The notes beneath the pieces were generated by a model that searched no databases, was not told where the DNA came from, and worked only from the letters and a program-made list of their open reading frames with translations. The position numbers and the translations under genes were made by a program. From positions 1 through 23,668 of the forward strand of contig UQHR01000035.1 of assembly GCA_900540905.1 (NCBI GenBank): DNA of 23,668 nt, read 5' to 3'. Of the stretch, positions 5,732-12,763 are shown piece after piece (position 1 is the stretch's first letter; the number at the start of each line of letters is the position of its first letter). The DNA comes from an uncultured Collinsella sp. GTDB lineage: Bacteria; Actinomycetota; Coriobacteriia; Coriobacteriales; Coriobacteriaceae.

Positions 5732-6898
5732 ATGCCTAATCGTTTCGTTCTCAATACCATCTCTTATCATGGTTCCGGCGCCATCAAGGAGATCCCCGGC
5801 GAGCTCCAGCGTCGCGGCTACAAGAAGATCTTCGTCTGCTCCGACCCCGATCTAGTCAAGTTTGGCGTTACCGCTAAGGTGACCGACGAGCTTGACGCCG
5901 CCGGTATCGCTTGGAGCCTCTACTCCGAGATTAAGCCCAACCCCACCATCCAGAACGTCAAGGACGGCGTCGAGGCCTTCAAGGCCGCCGAGGCTGACGC
6001 TATCGTGACCATTGGTGGTGGCTCCTCCATGGACACCGCCAAGGCTATCGGCATCATCATCAACAACCCTGAGTTCGCCGATGTCCGCAGCCTCGAGGGC
6101 GTTGCTCCCACTAAGAACCACGCCGTGTTCACCATCGCTGTGCCGACGACTGCCGGTACCGCCGCCGAGGTGACCATCAACTACGTCATCACCGACCCCG
6201 AGAAGGTCCGCAAGTTCGTGTGCGTCGACACCAACGACGCCCCCGAGGTCGCCGTCGTCGACCCCGATATGATGGCCTCCATGCCCGCCGGCCTGACCGC
6301 CTCTACCGGCATGGACGCTCTGACCCACGCCATCGAGGGCTACACCACCAAGGGCGCTTGGGAGCTCTCCGACATGTTCCACTTTGAGGCCATTAAACTG
6401 ATCAGCGAGAACCTGCGTGACTCCGTTGCCGAGGCCAAGTCCGGTCAGCCCGGCTCCGGCCGCGAGGGCATGGCTCTTGGCCAGTATGTCGCCGGCATGG
6501 GCTTCTCCAATGTTGGCCTGGGCATCGACCACGCCATGGCTCACACCCTGTCCGCTCACTACGATACCCCGCACGGTGTCGCCTGCGCCATGCTGCTGCC
6601 GATCGCCATGGAGTTCAACAAGCCGGTTTGCACCGAGCGCCTGGCCAAGGTCGCCGTCGCCATGGGCGTTGACACCACGGGCATGAGCACCGACGAGGCT
6701 GCCGACGCTGCTATCGCCGCCGTTAAGCAGCTTTCCGCCGACGTGAACATCCCGCACGTCTGCGAGGCCATGAAGGCTGACGAGATCGAGGTCCTGGCCA
6801 AGGACGCCATGGCCGACGCTTGCTTCCCGGGCAACCCGCGCGAGGCGACGCTCGACGATGTCATCGAGCTCTTCAAGAAGATCTGCCCGGCTGCCTAG
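5732..6898 (+). CDS. fucO: Iron-containing alcohol dehydrogenase, FucO (lactaldehyde reductase)-like
   Basis: A 388-residue group III Fe-dependent alcohol dehydrogenase. It is close to E. coli FucO over its whole length (382 aa), sharing for instance N-P-E-F-A-D-V-R-S-L-E-G, the T-T-A-G-T-A-A-E-V-T-I-N-Y run and C-terminal N-P-R-E-A-T-L. The nucleotide-binding G-G-G-S-x-x-D motif is near residue 95. The metal ligands correspond to D195, H199, H267 and H281 (D196, H200, H263 and H277 in FucO). FucO reduces L-lactaldehyde to 1,2-propanediol with NADH in anaerobic fucose/rhamnose use. Without the other pathway genes nearby, a broader ethanol/propanediol dehydrogenase role is possible. The ATG at 5732 follows GGGAGG. 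Codons are strongly C-ending, suggesting high expression. A strong terminator follows. Confidence 0.9.
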   Translation: MPNRFVLNTISYHGSGAIKEIPGELQRRGYKKIFVCSDPDLVKFGVTAKVTDELDAAGIAWSLYSEIKPNPTIQNVKDGVEAFKAAEADAIVTIGGGSSMDTAKAIGIIINNPEFADVRSLEGVAPTKNHAVFTIAVPTTAGTAAEVTINYVITDPEKVRKFVCVDTNDAPEVAVVDPDMMASMPAGLTASTGMDALTHAIEGYTTKGAWELSDMFHFEAIKLISENLRDSVAEAKSGQPGSGREGMALGQYVAGMGFSNVGLGIDHAMAHTLSAHYDTPHGVACAMLLPIAMEFNKPVCTERLAKVAVAMGVDTTGMSTDEAADAAIAAVKQLSADVNIPHVCEAMKADEIEVLAKDAMADACFPGNPREATLDDVIELFKKICPAA

Positions 6899-6951
6899 CT
6901 TAATTTGGTGCTCCTTCGCCCGTAGGCGTATGGTCTTTTGACTTGTCGATG

Positions 6952-6983
6952 GCCCCGCCGTGCTACGCACGGCGGGGCTTTTT
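6952..6983 (+). terminator. Terminator after the fucO-like gene
   Basis: A 12-bp perfect stem GCCCCGCCGTGC (6952-6963) with 6967-6978, a 3-nt loop and TTTTT (6979-6983). Confidence 0.93.
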
Positions 6984-7058
6984 GTGCTGCGTCGATGCCC
7001 TGAGACGGGCAAAACCAAGGTGTACTGTCTGCTGTGGATAGGTGGTGCACTTCCCAGC

Positions 7059-7368
7059 GTGCATTTTTGGGAGTATTCAGCAAGCTCTTAAAAATGCATA
7101 ACGTTGTGAATAGGCCGTAGTGGCCCGCAGGCGCCCATCGACAGCCATTGTGAGCGGGCTATCGATGAGTGGAGGGGGTTGTTACTGAGTTTTTGCTTCG
7201 CGACGACCTGCAACACTGCTGTAACCGCGTCGTTTTGTCGTTCGCGATGGGGCCGTTGGGCCCACGGTGCTGAATAGTCCGTTTTTTGCACGGTCCAAGG
7301 TGGGCACCCTGAGACGAAGCAAAAAGATGCCTCATTTCTATGCAGATACCGATAGGATTTATGCAAGA
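7059..7368. repeat. Dispersed ~310-bp intergenic element, copy B
   Basis: The left end is 7059-7085 (GTGCATTTTTGGGAG then TATTCAGCAAGC). The inverted right end is 7269-7299 (GCTGAATAGTCC then TTTTTTGCACGGTCCAAG). They are 241 bp apart outside-to-outside, as in copy A. The left end also has TGCATTTTT inverted by AAAAATGCA about 20 nt on. The TATGCA (7339-7344) and TATGCAAGA (7360-7368) motifs recur at the copy A spacing. The element fills most of the ~600-bp gap (6899-7500) between fucO and the M42 peptidase; the rest of that gap holds the fucO terminator and the peptidase leader. Confidence 0.72.
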
Positions 7369-7500
7369 TTGGGATTGTAAACCGTGCACGTGCACAAAAC
7401 CGGTGCGGGGACGTCTGGAGTCGGCTCGGCTCCTGGGGCATTGCACGTGCAGAACGGTTAAAATCGGGACTCGGTCTTAGTTTTACTTGGAAGGATGCAT

Positions 7501-8544
7501 ATGACTTCTAATATTGATGCTTCTCTAGAGGAGACGCTCTCCTATATCGCAGGACAGCTTAAGACGCTGACTTCTATCGCTTCGCCTACGGGGTTTACTC
7601 GTGCGGCTACTGATTATCTGATGGAGACGTTGCGCGATATGGGCTTTGGGCCCGATCGCTCCAATAAGGGCAATGTGCTCGTTGAGCTTGGTGGTGAGGG
7701 TGAGCCGCTCGTGTTGGCGAGCCATGTCGATACCCTGGGCGCCATGGTACGCTCCATTAAGGACAATGGTCGCCTGCGCCCCACGACCCTCGGCGGGCAC
7801 CAGTGGTCCACGGCCGATGGCGAGAACTGCACCGTCTACACGCGTGACGGCAATGTCTACACGGGCGTGGTCCTTAACACCGAGCCTTCGGCGCATGTGG
7901 CCGATGAGCCGGTCAAGACCATCGAGAAGAACATGGAGATCCTGCTCGATGAGAATGTCGACAGCAAGGACGATGTGCTCGAGCTGGGTGTTCAGACCGG
8001 CGACATCATCGCTATGGACCCGCGCACCACAGTGACGGAGAGCGGCTACATTAAGAGCCGCTTCTTGGACGACAAGCTGTCGGCCGCCATTTTGCTGGGC
8101 TTGGCGCGTGCCGTCGCCGCTGGTGAGGTGACGCTTTCGCGTAAGGTTTCGCTGCTCTTTACCGTGTATGAGGAGGTCGGCCACGGCGGTGCCTTTGTGC
8201 CGGCCGATACGCGCGAGATGATCAGCGTGGACATGGGCTGCGTGGGCGACGACCTGGGCTGCACCGAGCGTATGGTGTCGATTTGCGCCAAGGATTCGGG
8301 CGGTCCGTACAACTACGACCTGGTGACGGCGCTGTCCAATATCGCGCGCGAGCTTGAGCTCGACTACGCGATCGATGTGTACCCACATTACGGCTCGGAC
8401 GTCGAGGCCACGCTTTCGGCTGGCTACGACATTCGCCATGGCCTGATCGGCCCCGGCGTGTACGCGAGCCACAACTACGAGCGCAGCCACATGGACGGCG
8501 TGCGCAACACCTACGAGCTGGTTCGCGCCTACGTCCAGCGCTAA
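7501..8544 (+). CDS. M42 family metallopeptidase (glutamyl/deblocking aminopeptidase-like)
   Basis: A 347-residue cytosolic di-metal aminopeptidase of family M42 (FrvX/TET-like). The metal and catalytic motifs are present in order: S-H75-V-D77 (first ligand), F-L-D190-D191-K (bridging Asp), Y-E224-E225-V-G-H-G (catalytic base Glu and ligand), V-D244-M-G, and Y-A-S-H324 near the C-terminus. The family trims N-terminal residues from peptides, often as large oligomers. The ATG at 7501 is preferred over the in-frame ATG at 7495 because GGAAGGA lies 6-7 nt before it and would abut the other. A TAAAAT -10-like hexamer is at 7459-7464. The gene is monocistronic and converges with mnmA. Confidence 0.92.
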   Translation: MTSNIDASLEETLSYIAGQLKTLTSIASPTGFTRAATDYLMETLRDMGFGPDRSNKGNVLVELGGEGEPLVLASHVDTLGAMVRSIKDNGRLRPTTLGGHQWSTADGENCTVYTRDGNVYTGVVLNTEPSAHVADEPVKTIEKNMEILLDENVDSKDDVLELGVQTGDIIAMDPRTTVTESGYIKSRFLDDKLSAAILLGLARAVAAGEVTLSRKVSLLFTVYEEVGHGGAFVPADTREMISVDMGCVGDDLGCTERMVSICAKDSGGPYNYDLVTALSNIARELELDYAIDVYPHYGSDVEATLSAGYDIRHGLIGPGVYASHNYERSHMDGVRNTYELVRAYVQR

Positions 8545-8552
8545 CGATGTAG

Positions 8553-8588
8553 CGGCCTCGGCTGACACAGCAGTGCCGACCGAGGCCG
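8553..8588 (+). terminator. Weak terminator-like hairpin after the M42 gene
   Basis: CGGCCTCGG (8553-8561) pairs with CCGAGGCCG (8580-8588), followed by TCCTCTCT rather than a true U-tract. An alternative inner pairing TCGGC/GCCGA exists. Termination is plausible but not certain. Confidence 0.45.
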
Positions 8589-8595
8589 TCCTCTC

Positions 8596-8666
8596 TAAGT
8601 TGCGGTGAAATAGGGACTGTTTAGCGGCCTGAAACGCTTAAACAGTCCCTATTTCACCGCAACTTA
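8596..8666. repeat. Long near-perfect hairpin between convergent genes (family member 1)
   Basis: 28-bp perfect arms (8596-8623 with 8639-8666; TAAGTTGCGGTGAAATAGGG start) continue through a one-base bulge into AGCG/CGCT, leaving an ~8-nt loop. It lies between the M42 stop and the mnmA stop and has no U-tract. It shares TTGCGGTGAAATAG and its inverse with the hairpin at 19619-19681. It could be a bidirectional terminator, an mRNA 3'-end stabiliser or a REP-like repeat. Confidence 0.85.
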
Positions 8667-8680
8667 TGAAGGGGATGGGA

Positions 8681-9781
8681 CTACTTGATAGCTGCCGTAA
8701 CGGTGCCGCCACCCAGGACGATGTCGCCGCGATAGACGACGACGGCTTGGCCGGGGGCGATGGCTCGCTGCGGCTCGTCAAAGGTCAGCAGCATTTGTCC
8801 GTCGGCGTCACGCGTAAGGGTCGCTGCCTGGTCCTTTTGACGGTAGCGGTACTTGGCACCTACGCGAATGCCGCCGGCGTCGAGCTCCGCCTCCATGCGT
8901 GCATCTGGCGCGCTCCAGATCCACTCATCGGCCGTGAGGGCAGCGGCGGTCAGGTCCTCGGCCTCGCCCAGATGAACGGTGTTGTTGGCGGCGTCGACGC
9001 CCGTTACATACACAGGATGCGCCATCGCGACGCCCAAGCCCTTGCGCTGGCCGATGGTGTAGCGCAGCGCGCCATTGTGGCGCCCGACCACGCTGCCGTC
9101 GCGCCACACAATGTCGCCCGGTGCAGCGGGATGTCCGCAGCGGCGCTCGATATAGCCCGCGTAGTCACCGTCTGGAATAAAGCAGATGTCCTCGCTTTCG
9201 GCCTTCTTGGCGTTGGTAAAGCCCTGCTCGGCGGCTATGCGGCGCACGTCGCGCTCTTTGTCCAGGCCCGCCAGCGGAAAGATCGTGTGCGCCAGGCGCT
9301 CCTGCGTAAGCGAATACAAAAAGTAGCTTTGGTCCTTTTTGGGATCTTCGCCGCGATGTAGCTGCCAGGTGCCGTCTGCCGCCTGGCTTGTTTTGGCGTA
9401 ATGTCCCGTTGCGATGTAGTCGCAGCCCATGTCCAGCGCCGCATCGAGCAGTGCGCCAAACTTAATGTGGCGGTTGCAGATAATGCACGGATTGGGCGTC
9501 AGCCCCTCCTGATAGGCGTTCACAAAGCGCTCGATAACGCTGTGGTCGAATGTCTGCTGCAGGTCGAGCACGCGATGAGGTATCCCCAGGCGCTCGGCGA
9601 CGGCCTTTGCATCGGCGATGTCGCGGTCGACCTTACTCATGCCCGTGATGGGATCGGGCGCGGGACAGGTGAGGCGCATGGTGGCGCCGACGCATTCGTA
9701 GCCCCGGCTTTTGAGCAGGTACGCGGTCACGCTGGAATCGACGCCGCCGCTCATGGCGACGAGCACGCGCTTGTTGTGCAT
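8681..9781 (-). CDS. mnmA: tRNA-specific 2-thiouridylase MnmA
   Basis: A 366-residue enzyme that makes the 2-thio group of U34 in tRNA-Lys, -Glu and -Gln. It adenylates U34 with ATP and then takes sulfur from a protein persulfide. The N-terminal PP-loop S-G-G-V-D-S-S (11-17) binds ATP. The catalytic Cys pair is C99 (N-P-C-I-I-C) and C200 (E-D-I-C-F-I-P), matching C102 and C199 of E. coli. T-G-H-Y (125-128) and the C-terminal beta-barrel are present. The length is normal. The ATG at 9781 has AAGGAG (9791-9796) 9 nt upstream. It lies downstream of cysK on the same strand but is separated from it by a terminator, so it is probably its own unit. Confidence 0.97.
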   Translation of the reverse strand: MHNKRVLVAMSGGVDSSVTAYLLKSRGYECVGATMRLTCPAPDPITGMSKVDRDIADAKAVAERLGIPHRVLDLQQTFDHSVIERFVNAYQEGLTPNPCIICNRHIKFGALLDAALDMGCDYIATGHYAKTSQAADGTWQLHRGEDPKKDQSYFLYSLTQERLAHTIFPLAGLDKERDVRRIAAEQGFTNAKKAESEDICFIPDGDYAGYIERRCGHPAAPGDIVWRDGSVVGRHNGALRYTIGQRKGLGVAMAHPVYVTGVDAANNTVHLGEAEDLTAAALTADEWIWSAPDARMEAELDAGGIRVGAKYRYRQKDQAATLTRDADGQMLLTFDEPQRAIAPGQAVVVYRGDIVLGGGTVTAAIK

Positions 9782-9810
9782 GGGGAGGTTCTCCTTGGTG
9801 GCATGTGGCC

Positions 9811-9849
9811 AAAAAAGAAAAGCGGCGCGGGAGGCTGGTTCCGCGCCGC
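9811..9849 (-). terminator. Terminator after cysK (minus strand)
   Basis: GCGGCGCGG (9822-9830) pairs with CCGCGCCGC (9841-9849) around a 10-nt loop. Read on the minus strand it is followed by TTTTCTTTTTT (9821-9811). It ends the cysK transcript before mnmA. Confidence 0.9.
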
Positions 9850-9962
9850 AGACATTGTAGCAAGTTCGGGCGTCATGTGGGACACCCTGTTGGGATGAGC
9901 CCAGGCTGCCAGAAGAGAGGGGAGACCGGCGTGCCTTGGACTCGTTCTAAGAACGAGAAGCT

Positions 9963-10901
9963 CTAGTCCTGGAACAGTGCCGTGGACAGGTAGCGCTCGC
10001 CCGTGTCGGCAAGCAGGGCCACGATGGTCTTGCCCTCGTTCTCGGGGCGCTTGGCCAGCTGCAGTGCGGCCCACACGGCGGCACCGGACGAAATGCCCAC
10101 GAGCACGCCCTCCTTGTGGCCCACGGCGCGGCCGGTGGCAAAGGCGTCGTCGTTCTCGACGGGGATGACCTCGTCGTAGACCTGGGTGTCGAGGACGTCG
10201 GGCACAAAGCCGGCGCCGATGCCCTGGATCTTGTGTGGGCCGGCCTGGCCCTTGGAGAGCACCGGGGAGGTGGCGGGCTCGACGGCGACGACCTTAATCT
10301 CGGGGTTCTGCTCCTTGAGGAACTCGCCCACGCCGGTCACGGTACCACCGGTGCCAACGCCGGCGACGAAGATGTCGACCTGGCCGTCGGTGTCGTCCCA
10401 GATCTCGGGGCCGGTCGTGGCCTTGTGAATGGCCGGGTTGGCGGGGTTCACAAACTGGCCGGCGATGATGCTGTTGGGAGTCTCCTTCTGCAGCTCCTCG
10501 GCCTTGGCGATGGCGCCCTTCATGCCCTTGGAGCCGTCGGTGAGCACGAGCTGCGCACCGTATGCCTGCATCAGCTTGCGGCGCTCGACGGACATGGTCT
10601 CGGGCATGGTGATGATCACCTTGTAGCCGCGGGCGGCCGCCACCGAGGCGATGCCGACGCCGGTGTTGCCGCTCGTGGGCTCGATGATGGTGTAGTCGCC
10701 GCCGCGCACGAGCTTGCCTGCCTTCTCGGCCTCGTCAATCATGTTCTTGGCGACGCGGTCTTTAACGGAGCCGGCGGGGTTGAAGTATTCCAGTTTGACG
10801 AGCACACGAGCCTTGAGGTCCTCGTCGGCCTCAAAGTGGGTGAGCTCCAGAAGCGGGGTGTGGCCGATAAGCTGATCGATGGACGTGTAAACCTTGCTCA
10901 T
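9963..10901 (-). CDS. cysK: Cysteine synthase (O-acetylserine sulfhydrylase)
   Basis: A 312-residue PLP enzyme that makes L-cysteine from O-acetyl-L-serine and sulfide. The PLP lysine is K47 in N-P-A-G-S-V-K-D-R. The substrate loop T-S-G-N-T-G is at 76-81. The phosphate-binding G-V-G-T-G-G-T is at 181-187. The serine that contacts the pyridine nitrogen is in G-I-S-S-G-A-A (269-275). The length is typical of CysK/CysM, and the overall pattern favours CysK. The ATG at 10901 follows a GGAGG-containing leader (CTCC at 10909-10912 on +). It is divergent from an Rrf2 regulator and its promoter is covered by a nested palindrome, suggesting control by cysteine status. In Bacillus and Staphylococcus, CysK also binds the Rrf2 protein CymR as a co-sensor; whether it does so here is inference. 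Confidence 0.96.
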   Translation of the reverse strand: MSKVYTSIDQLIGHTPLLELTHFEADEDLKARVLVKLEYFNPAGSVKDRVAKNMIDEAEKAGKLVRGGDYTIIEPTSGNTGVGIASVAAARGYKVIITMPETMSVERRKLMQAYGAQLVLTDGSKGMKGAIAKAEELQKETPNSIIAGQFVNPANPAIHKATTGPEIWDDTDGQVDIFVAGVGTGGTVTGVGEFLKEQNPEIKVVAVEPATSPVLSKGQAGPHKIQGIGAGFVPDVLDTQVYDEVIPVENDDAFATGRAVGHKEGVLVGISSGAAVWAALQLAKRPENEGKTIVALLADTGERYLSTALFQD

Positions 10902-10951
10902 GGTGAACCTCCAAAGTGTTCAAGTTGCTGGTTGCCGTGTGGTTTTACGGC

Positions 10952-11019
10952 GTGTCTAGCAGCTAAACCCATAAACCTTATAGGTTGTTCATTTAGCTGT
11001 TGGCAAGCATACTAGACAC
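10952..11019 (-). promoter_or_regulatory. cysK promoter within a nested palindromic operator candidate
   Basis: On the minus strand, -35 TTGCCA (plus 11001-11006) and -10 TATAAG (plus 10977-10982) are 18 bp apart. Around the -10 lie AACCT-TAT-AGGTT (10974-10986) and AGCTAAA (10961-10967) inverted by TTTAGCT (10992-10998), both centred near 10980. An outer pair is GTGTCTAG (10952-10959) and CTAGACAC (11012-11019). Such layered dyads over a -10 fit repression. The divergent Rrf2 gene is the obvious candidate regulator. Confidence 0.6.
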
Positions 11020-11090
11020 TAAAGCCTAGTAATGCAATAGGAAATAGAAGATTATTACGAGTCGATTAACCATCTTGATCGGAACGGGTA

Positions 11091-11118
11091 TTTTCAAAGC
11101 CAATTTTTCGGCTAGAAT
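11091..11118 (+). promoter_or_regulatory. Candidate promoter of the Rrf2 regulator gene
   Basis: -10 TAGAAT (11113-11118) with a loose -35 TTTTCA (11091-11096) and a 16-bp spacer, about 37 bp before the ATG. The surrounding DNA is AT-rich relative to the genome. Confidence 0.4.
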
Positions 11119-11154
11119 TTCAACGGACTAAAAGACCGAAAGGCAGTACTATAT

Positions 11155-11583
11155 ATGTTGGTTTCTACTAAGGGCAGGTACGCCCTGCGCGTTATGGTCG
11201 ATCTGGCCGAGCACCAGGCGGCCGGTCGCATCCCGCTCAAAGAGATCGCGGCGCGACAGGGGATTTCCGAGAAATATCTCGAGAACATCTTGGCTACGCT
11301 CGTGCGCGCCAACATGCTTTCGGGCATGCGTGGCAAGGGCGGCGGCTATGTGCTCACGCGTCCGCCCGAGCAGTACACGGTGGGCGAGATCCTGCGCCTG
11401 ACCGAGGGTAGTCTGGCGCCGGTCGCCTGCCTGGATGGCGACTGCAAGGGCTGCTCGCGCTCGGATGAGTGCCCCACGCTCGATGTGTGGAAGAACCTGG
11501 ACAAGCTCATCAACGACTACCTCGACGGCGTGACGCTCGATCAACTTGTCGCTCCCAACCATGGCTACGACTATGTCATCTAA
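11155..11583 (+). CDS. Rrf2 family transcriptional regulator (CymR/IscR-like)
   Basis: A 142-residue winged-helix regulator. It has the Rrf2 opening L-V-S-T-K-G-R-Y-A, a recognition helix around residues 27-50 (I-S-E-K-Y-L-E-N-I-L), the wing motif R-G-K-G-G-G-Y-V-L (59-67) and the E-I-L-R-L-T-E-G segment. C92, C97, C100 and C106 form a CX4CX2CX5C cluster in the loop where IscR-type members bind an Fe-S cluster; B. subtilis CymR lacks these. The C-terminus (H-G-Y-D-Y-V-I) resembles that of CymR. Divergence from cysK argues for cysteine/sulfur control, while the Cys cluster argues for Fe-S or redox sensing. Both may apply. The ATG at 11155 has only a weak GAAAGG upstream. Confidence 0.9.
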   Translation: MLVSTKGRYALRVMVDLAEHQAAGRIPLKEIAARQGISEKYLENILATLVRANMLSGMRGKGGGYVLTRPPEQYTVGEILRLTEGSLAPVACLDGDCKGCSRSDECPTLDVWKNLDKLINDYLDGVTLDQLVAPNHGYDYVI

Positions 11584-11653
11584 CCCACGCCTGCCATGTG
11601 GGGACGGGGTGGAAATGGTAGATTTTCTTGCCCTCTGAGACTTGGCAAATAAG

Positions 11654-11690
11654 AAGGCCGCCCATTTTTGCGATGGGCGGCCTTTGATTT
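11654..11690. terminator. Bidirectional terminator between the Rrf2 and holin-like genes
   Basis: AAGGCCGCCCAT (11654-11665) pairs perfectly with ATGGGCGGCCTT (11673-11684) around a 7-nt loop. T-rich sequence follows on + (TTTGATTT), and A-rich sequence precedes it, so it can serve both converging genes. Confidence 0.8.
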
Positions 11691-11720
11691 GGTCCGATGC
11701 GTTTGCGTGTCGGGGGCGTT

Positions 11721-12086
11721 CTACTCTTCGGCAAGACTATCGAGGATGCTGCGCATGATGGACACTAGGATGCTGCCCATAAAGGCCGAGCCAAAGCCGG
11801 CGATGGAGATGCCGACGCCCAACAGGTTGACCGACAGGTAGCTGGCGAGCTCCAGCATAAAGCTGTTGAGCACGAGCTGGAAAATGCCGAGCGTAATGAT
11901 CGTGAGCGGCAGCGAGATGACCGTGAGGAACGGTTTGACGAACGAATCGACGATGTTGAGGAACAGTCCCACAAAGGCAAAGCAGACCCAGGCCTCGGCA
12001 AAGCCGAAGGGTTGGATACCGGGGACGAGGAACGTGGTGATTGCGATGGCGATCGAGGTGAAGAGCCAGTTAAGCATAAAGCGCAT
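11721..12086 (-). CDS. Phage-holin-family 4-TM small membrane protein (Phage_holin_4_2 type)
   Basis: A 121-residue very hydrophobic protein with four predicted membrane spans (about 5-22, 30-50, 55-77 and 85-108) and a charged C-terminus. The V-P-G-I start, the G-L-F-L-N-I-V-D-S-F-V-K-P segment, the L-P-L-T-I-I-T-L-G segment and the L-V-L-N-S segment are typical of the 'mycobacterial 4TMS phage holin, superfamily IV' family. These are common chromosomal proteins in Actinomycetota and Firmicutes. Despite the name, there is no phage gene or lysin nearby, so a lytic role is not supported. The gene is monocistronic. Confidence 0.85.
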   Translation of the reverse strand: MRFMLNWLFTSIAIAITTFLVPGIQPFGFAEAWVCFAFVGLFLNIVDSFVKPFLTVISLPLTIITLGIFQLVLNSFMLELASYLSVNLLGVGISIAGFGSAFMGSILVSIMRSILDSLAEE

Positions 12087-12411
12087 GGCGTGAATCCTTT
12101 CTTGCGCCGGGGTTGCTGGCGTCGCGTGAAGCGGCTTGCGGCGGCGACTTGGATGGTTGCGCGGGCGCGCCGCGGTGTTTGGGCGCCCATTGTCTCAAAT
12201 ATTCGTGGAGCTTACGTGCGCATTCGGTTTCTAAACGGCGTTCGTCCTGAAAAACGTGCCGCTGACAGAGAGTCTTGTCACTTTAGTTTGGTGGTGTGCT
12301 ACACTGCTACGGGCAAATGGCCCATGCATAGTTTTATTGCATATTAACGGGCGAACGATGCCCGATGTCAGTATCAACTTCGATGCCTTTTGGCGGGTTT
12401 GGCGGTGATCG
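12087..12411. other. Intergenic region between divergent holin-like and yerC-like genes
   Basis: A ~325-bp gap carrying the leaders of two divergent genes. A promoter candidate for the + gene is listed separately. No repeat, terminator or convincing small gene was recognised in 12100-12240. Confidence 0.5.
12275..12305 (+). promoter_or_regulatory. Candidate promoter of the yerC-like gene
   Basis: -35 TTGTCA (12275-12280) and extended -10 TGC-TACACT (12297-12305), with a 19-bp spacer between hexamers, about 105 bp upstream of the ATG. The long spacer is partly offset by the TG extension. Confidence 0.45.
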
Positions 12412-12711
12412 ATGAATATCGAGAACATGTTTGACAAGCCTGATGTCAAGCAGCTGGTCCACGCATTTAGTCTTTTGGATGACGAGAACGATATCCAGGC
12501 GTTTTTAACCGATATCTGCACGCCGCGCGAGATTTGCGATTTATCGCAGCGCCTGCAGGTCGCGCGCTATCTGGATGAGGGCGAGCCCTATGTTGAGGTT
12601 CAGGCCCGCACCGGCGCTTCGTCCACCACAGTGAGCCGCGTGTCCAAGGCGCTTAATGGCGAGTACGGTGGCTATCGCAAGATCCTCATCAAACTGGAGG
12701 ATGGCGAGTAG
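12412..12711 (+). CDS. YerC/YecD family TrpR-related DNA-binding protein
   Basis: A 99-residue all-helical protein of the TrpR-like superfamily. It has the YerC/YecD signature C-T-P-R-E-I-C-D-L-S-Q-R (about 36-47), then A-R-Y-L-D-E-G-x-x-Y (50-59) and a helix-turn-helix T-G-A-S-S-T-T-V-S-R-V-S-K (67-79) followed by L-N-G-E-Y-G-G-Y. The natural ligand and targets of this family are not well established; it is TrpR by fold, not by proven tryptophan response. The ATG at 12412 fits family length (about 95-105 aa). A terminator with a UUCG loop lies 26 nt after the stop, so it is monocistronic. Confidence 0.9.
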   Translation: MNIENMFDKPDVKQLVHAFSLLDDENDIQAFLTDICTPREICDLSQRLQVARYLDEGEPYVEVQARTGASSTTVSRVSKALNGEYGGYRKILIKLEDGE

Positions 12712-12737
12712 GCCAGCGGCAAAAACGAATTGCGCAG

Positions 12738-12763
12738 AACCGTCCCTTCGGGGGCGGTTTTTT
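12738..12763 (+). terminator. Terminator with TTCG tetraloop after the yerC-like gene
   Basis: AACCGTCCC (12738-12746) and GGGGCGGTT (12751-12759) form a 9-bp stem (one G-U) around TTCG, with a T6 run at 12758-12763. Confidence 0.92.

Noticed and set aside
7088..7441. Minus-strand small frame within repeat copy B
   Set aside because: It runs through the element ends and core with no ribosome site. The matching region of copy A is not open in the same way.
8596..8666. CRISPR repeat or tRNA-like structure
   Set aside because: It is a single long hairpin, not regularly spaced repeats, and has no tRNA arms. The second copy is 11 kb away.
11721..12086. Prophage remnant based on the holin-like gene
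   Set aside because: No lysin, structural, integrase or att-like sequence is nearby, and the family is a common chromosomal one in these bacteria.
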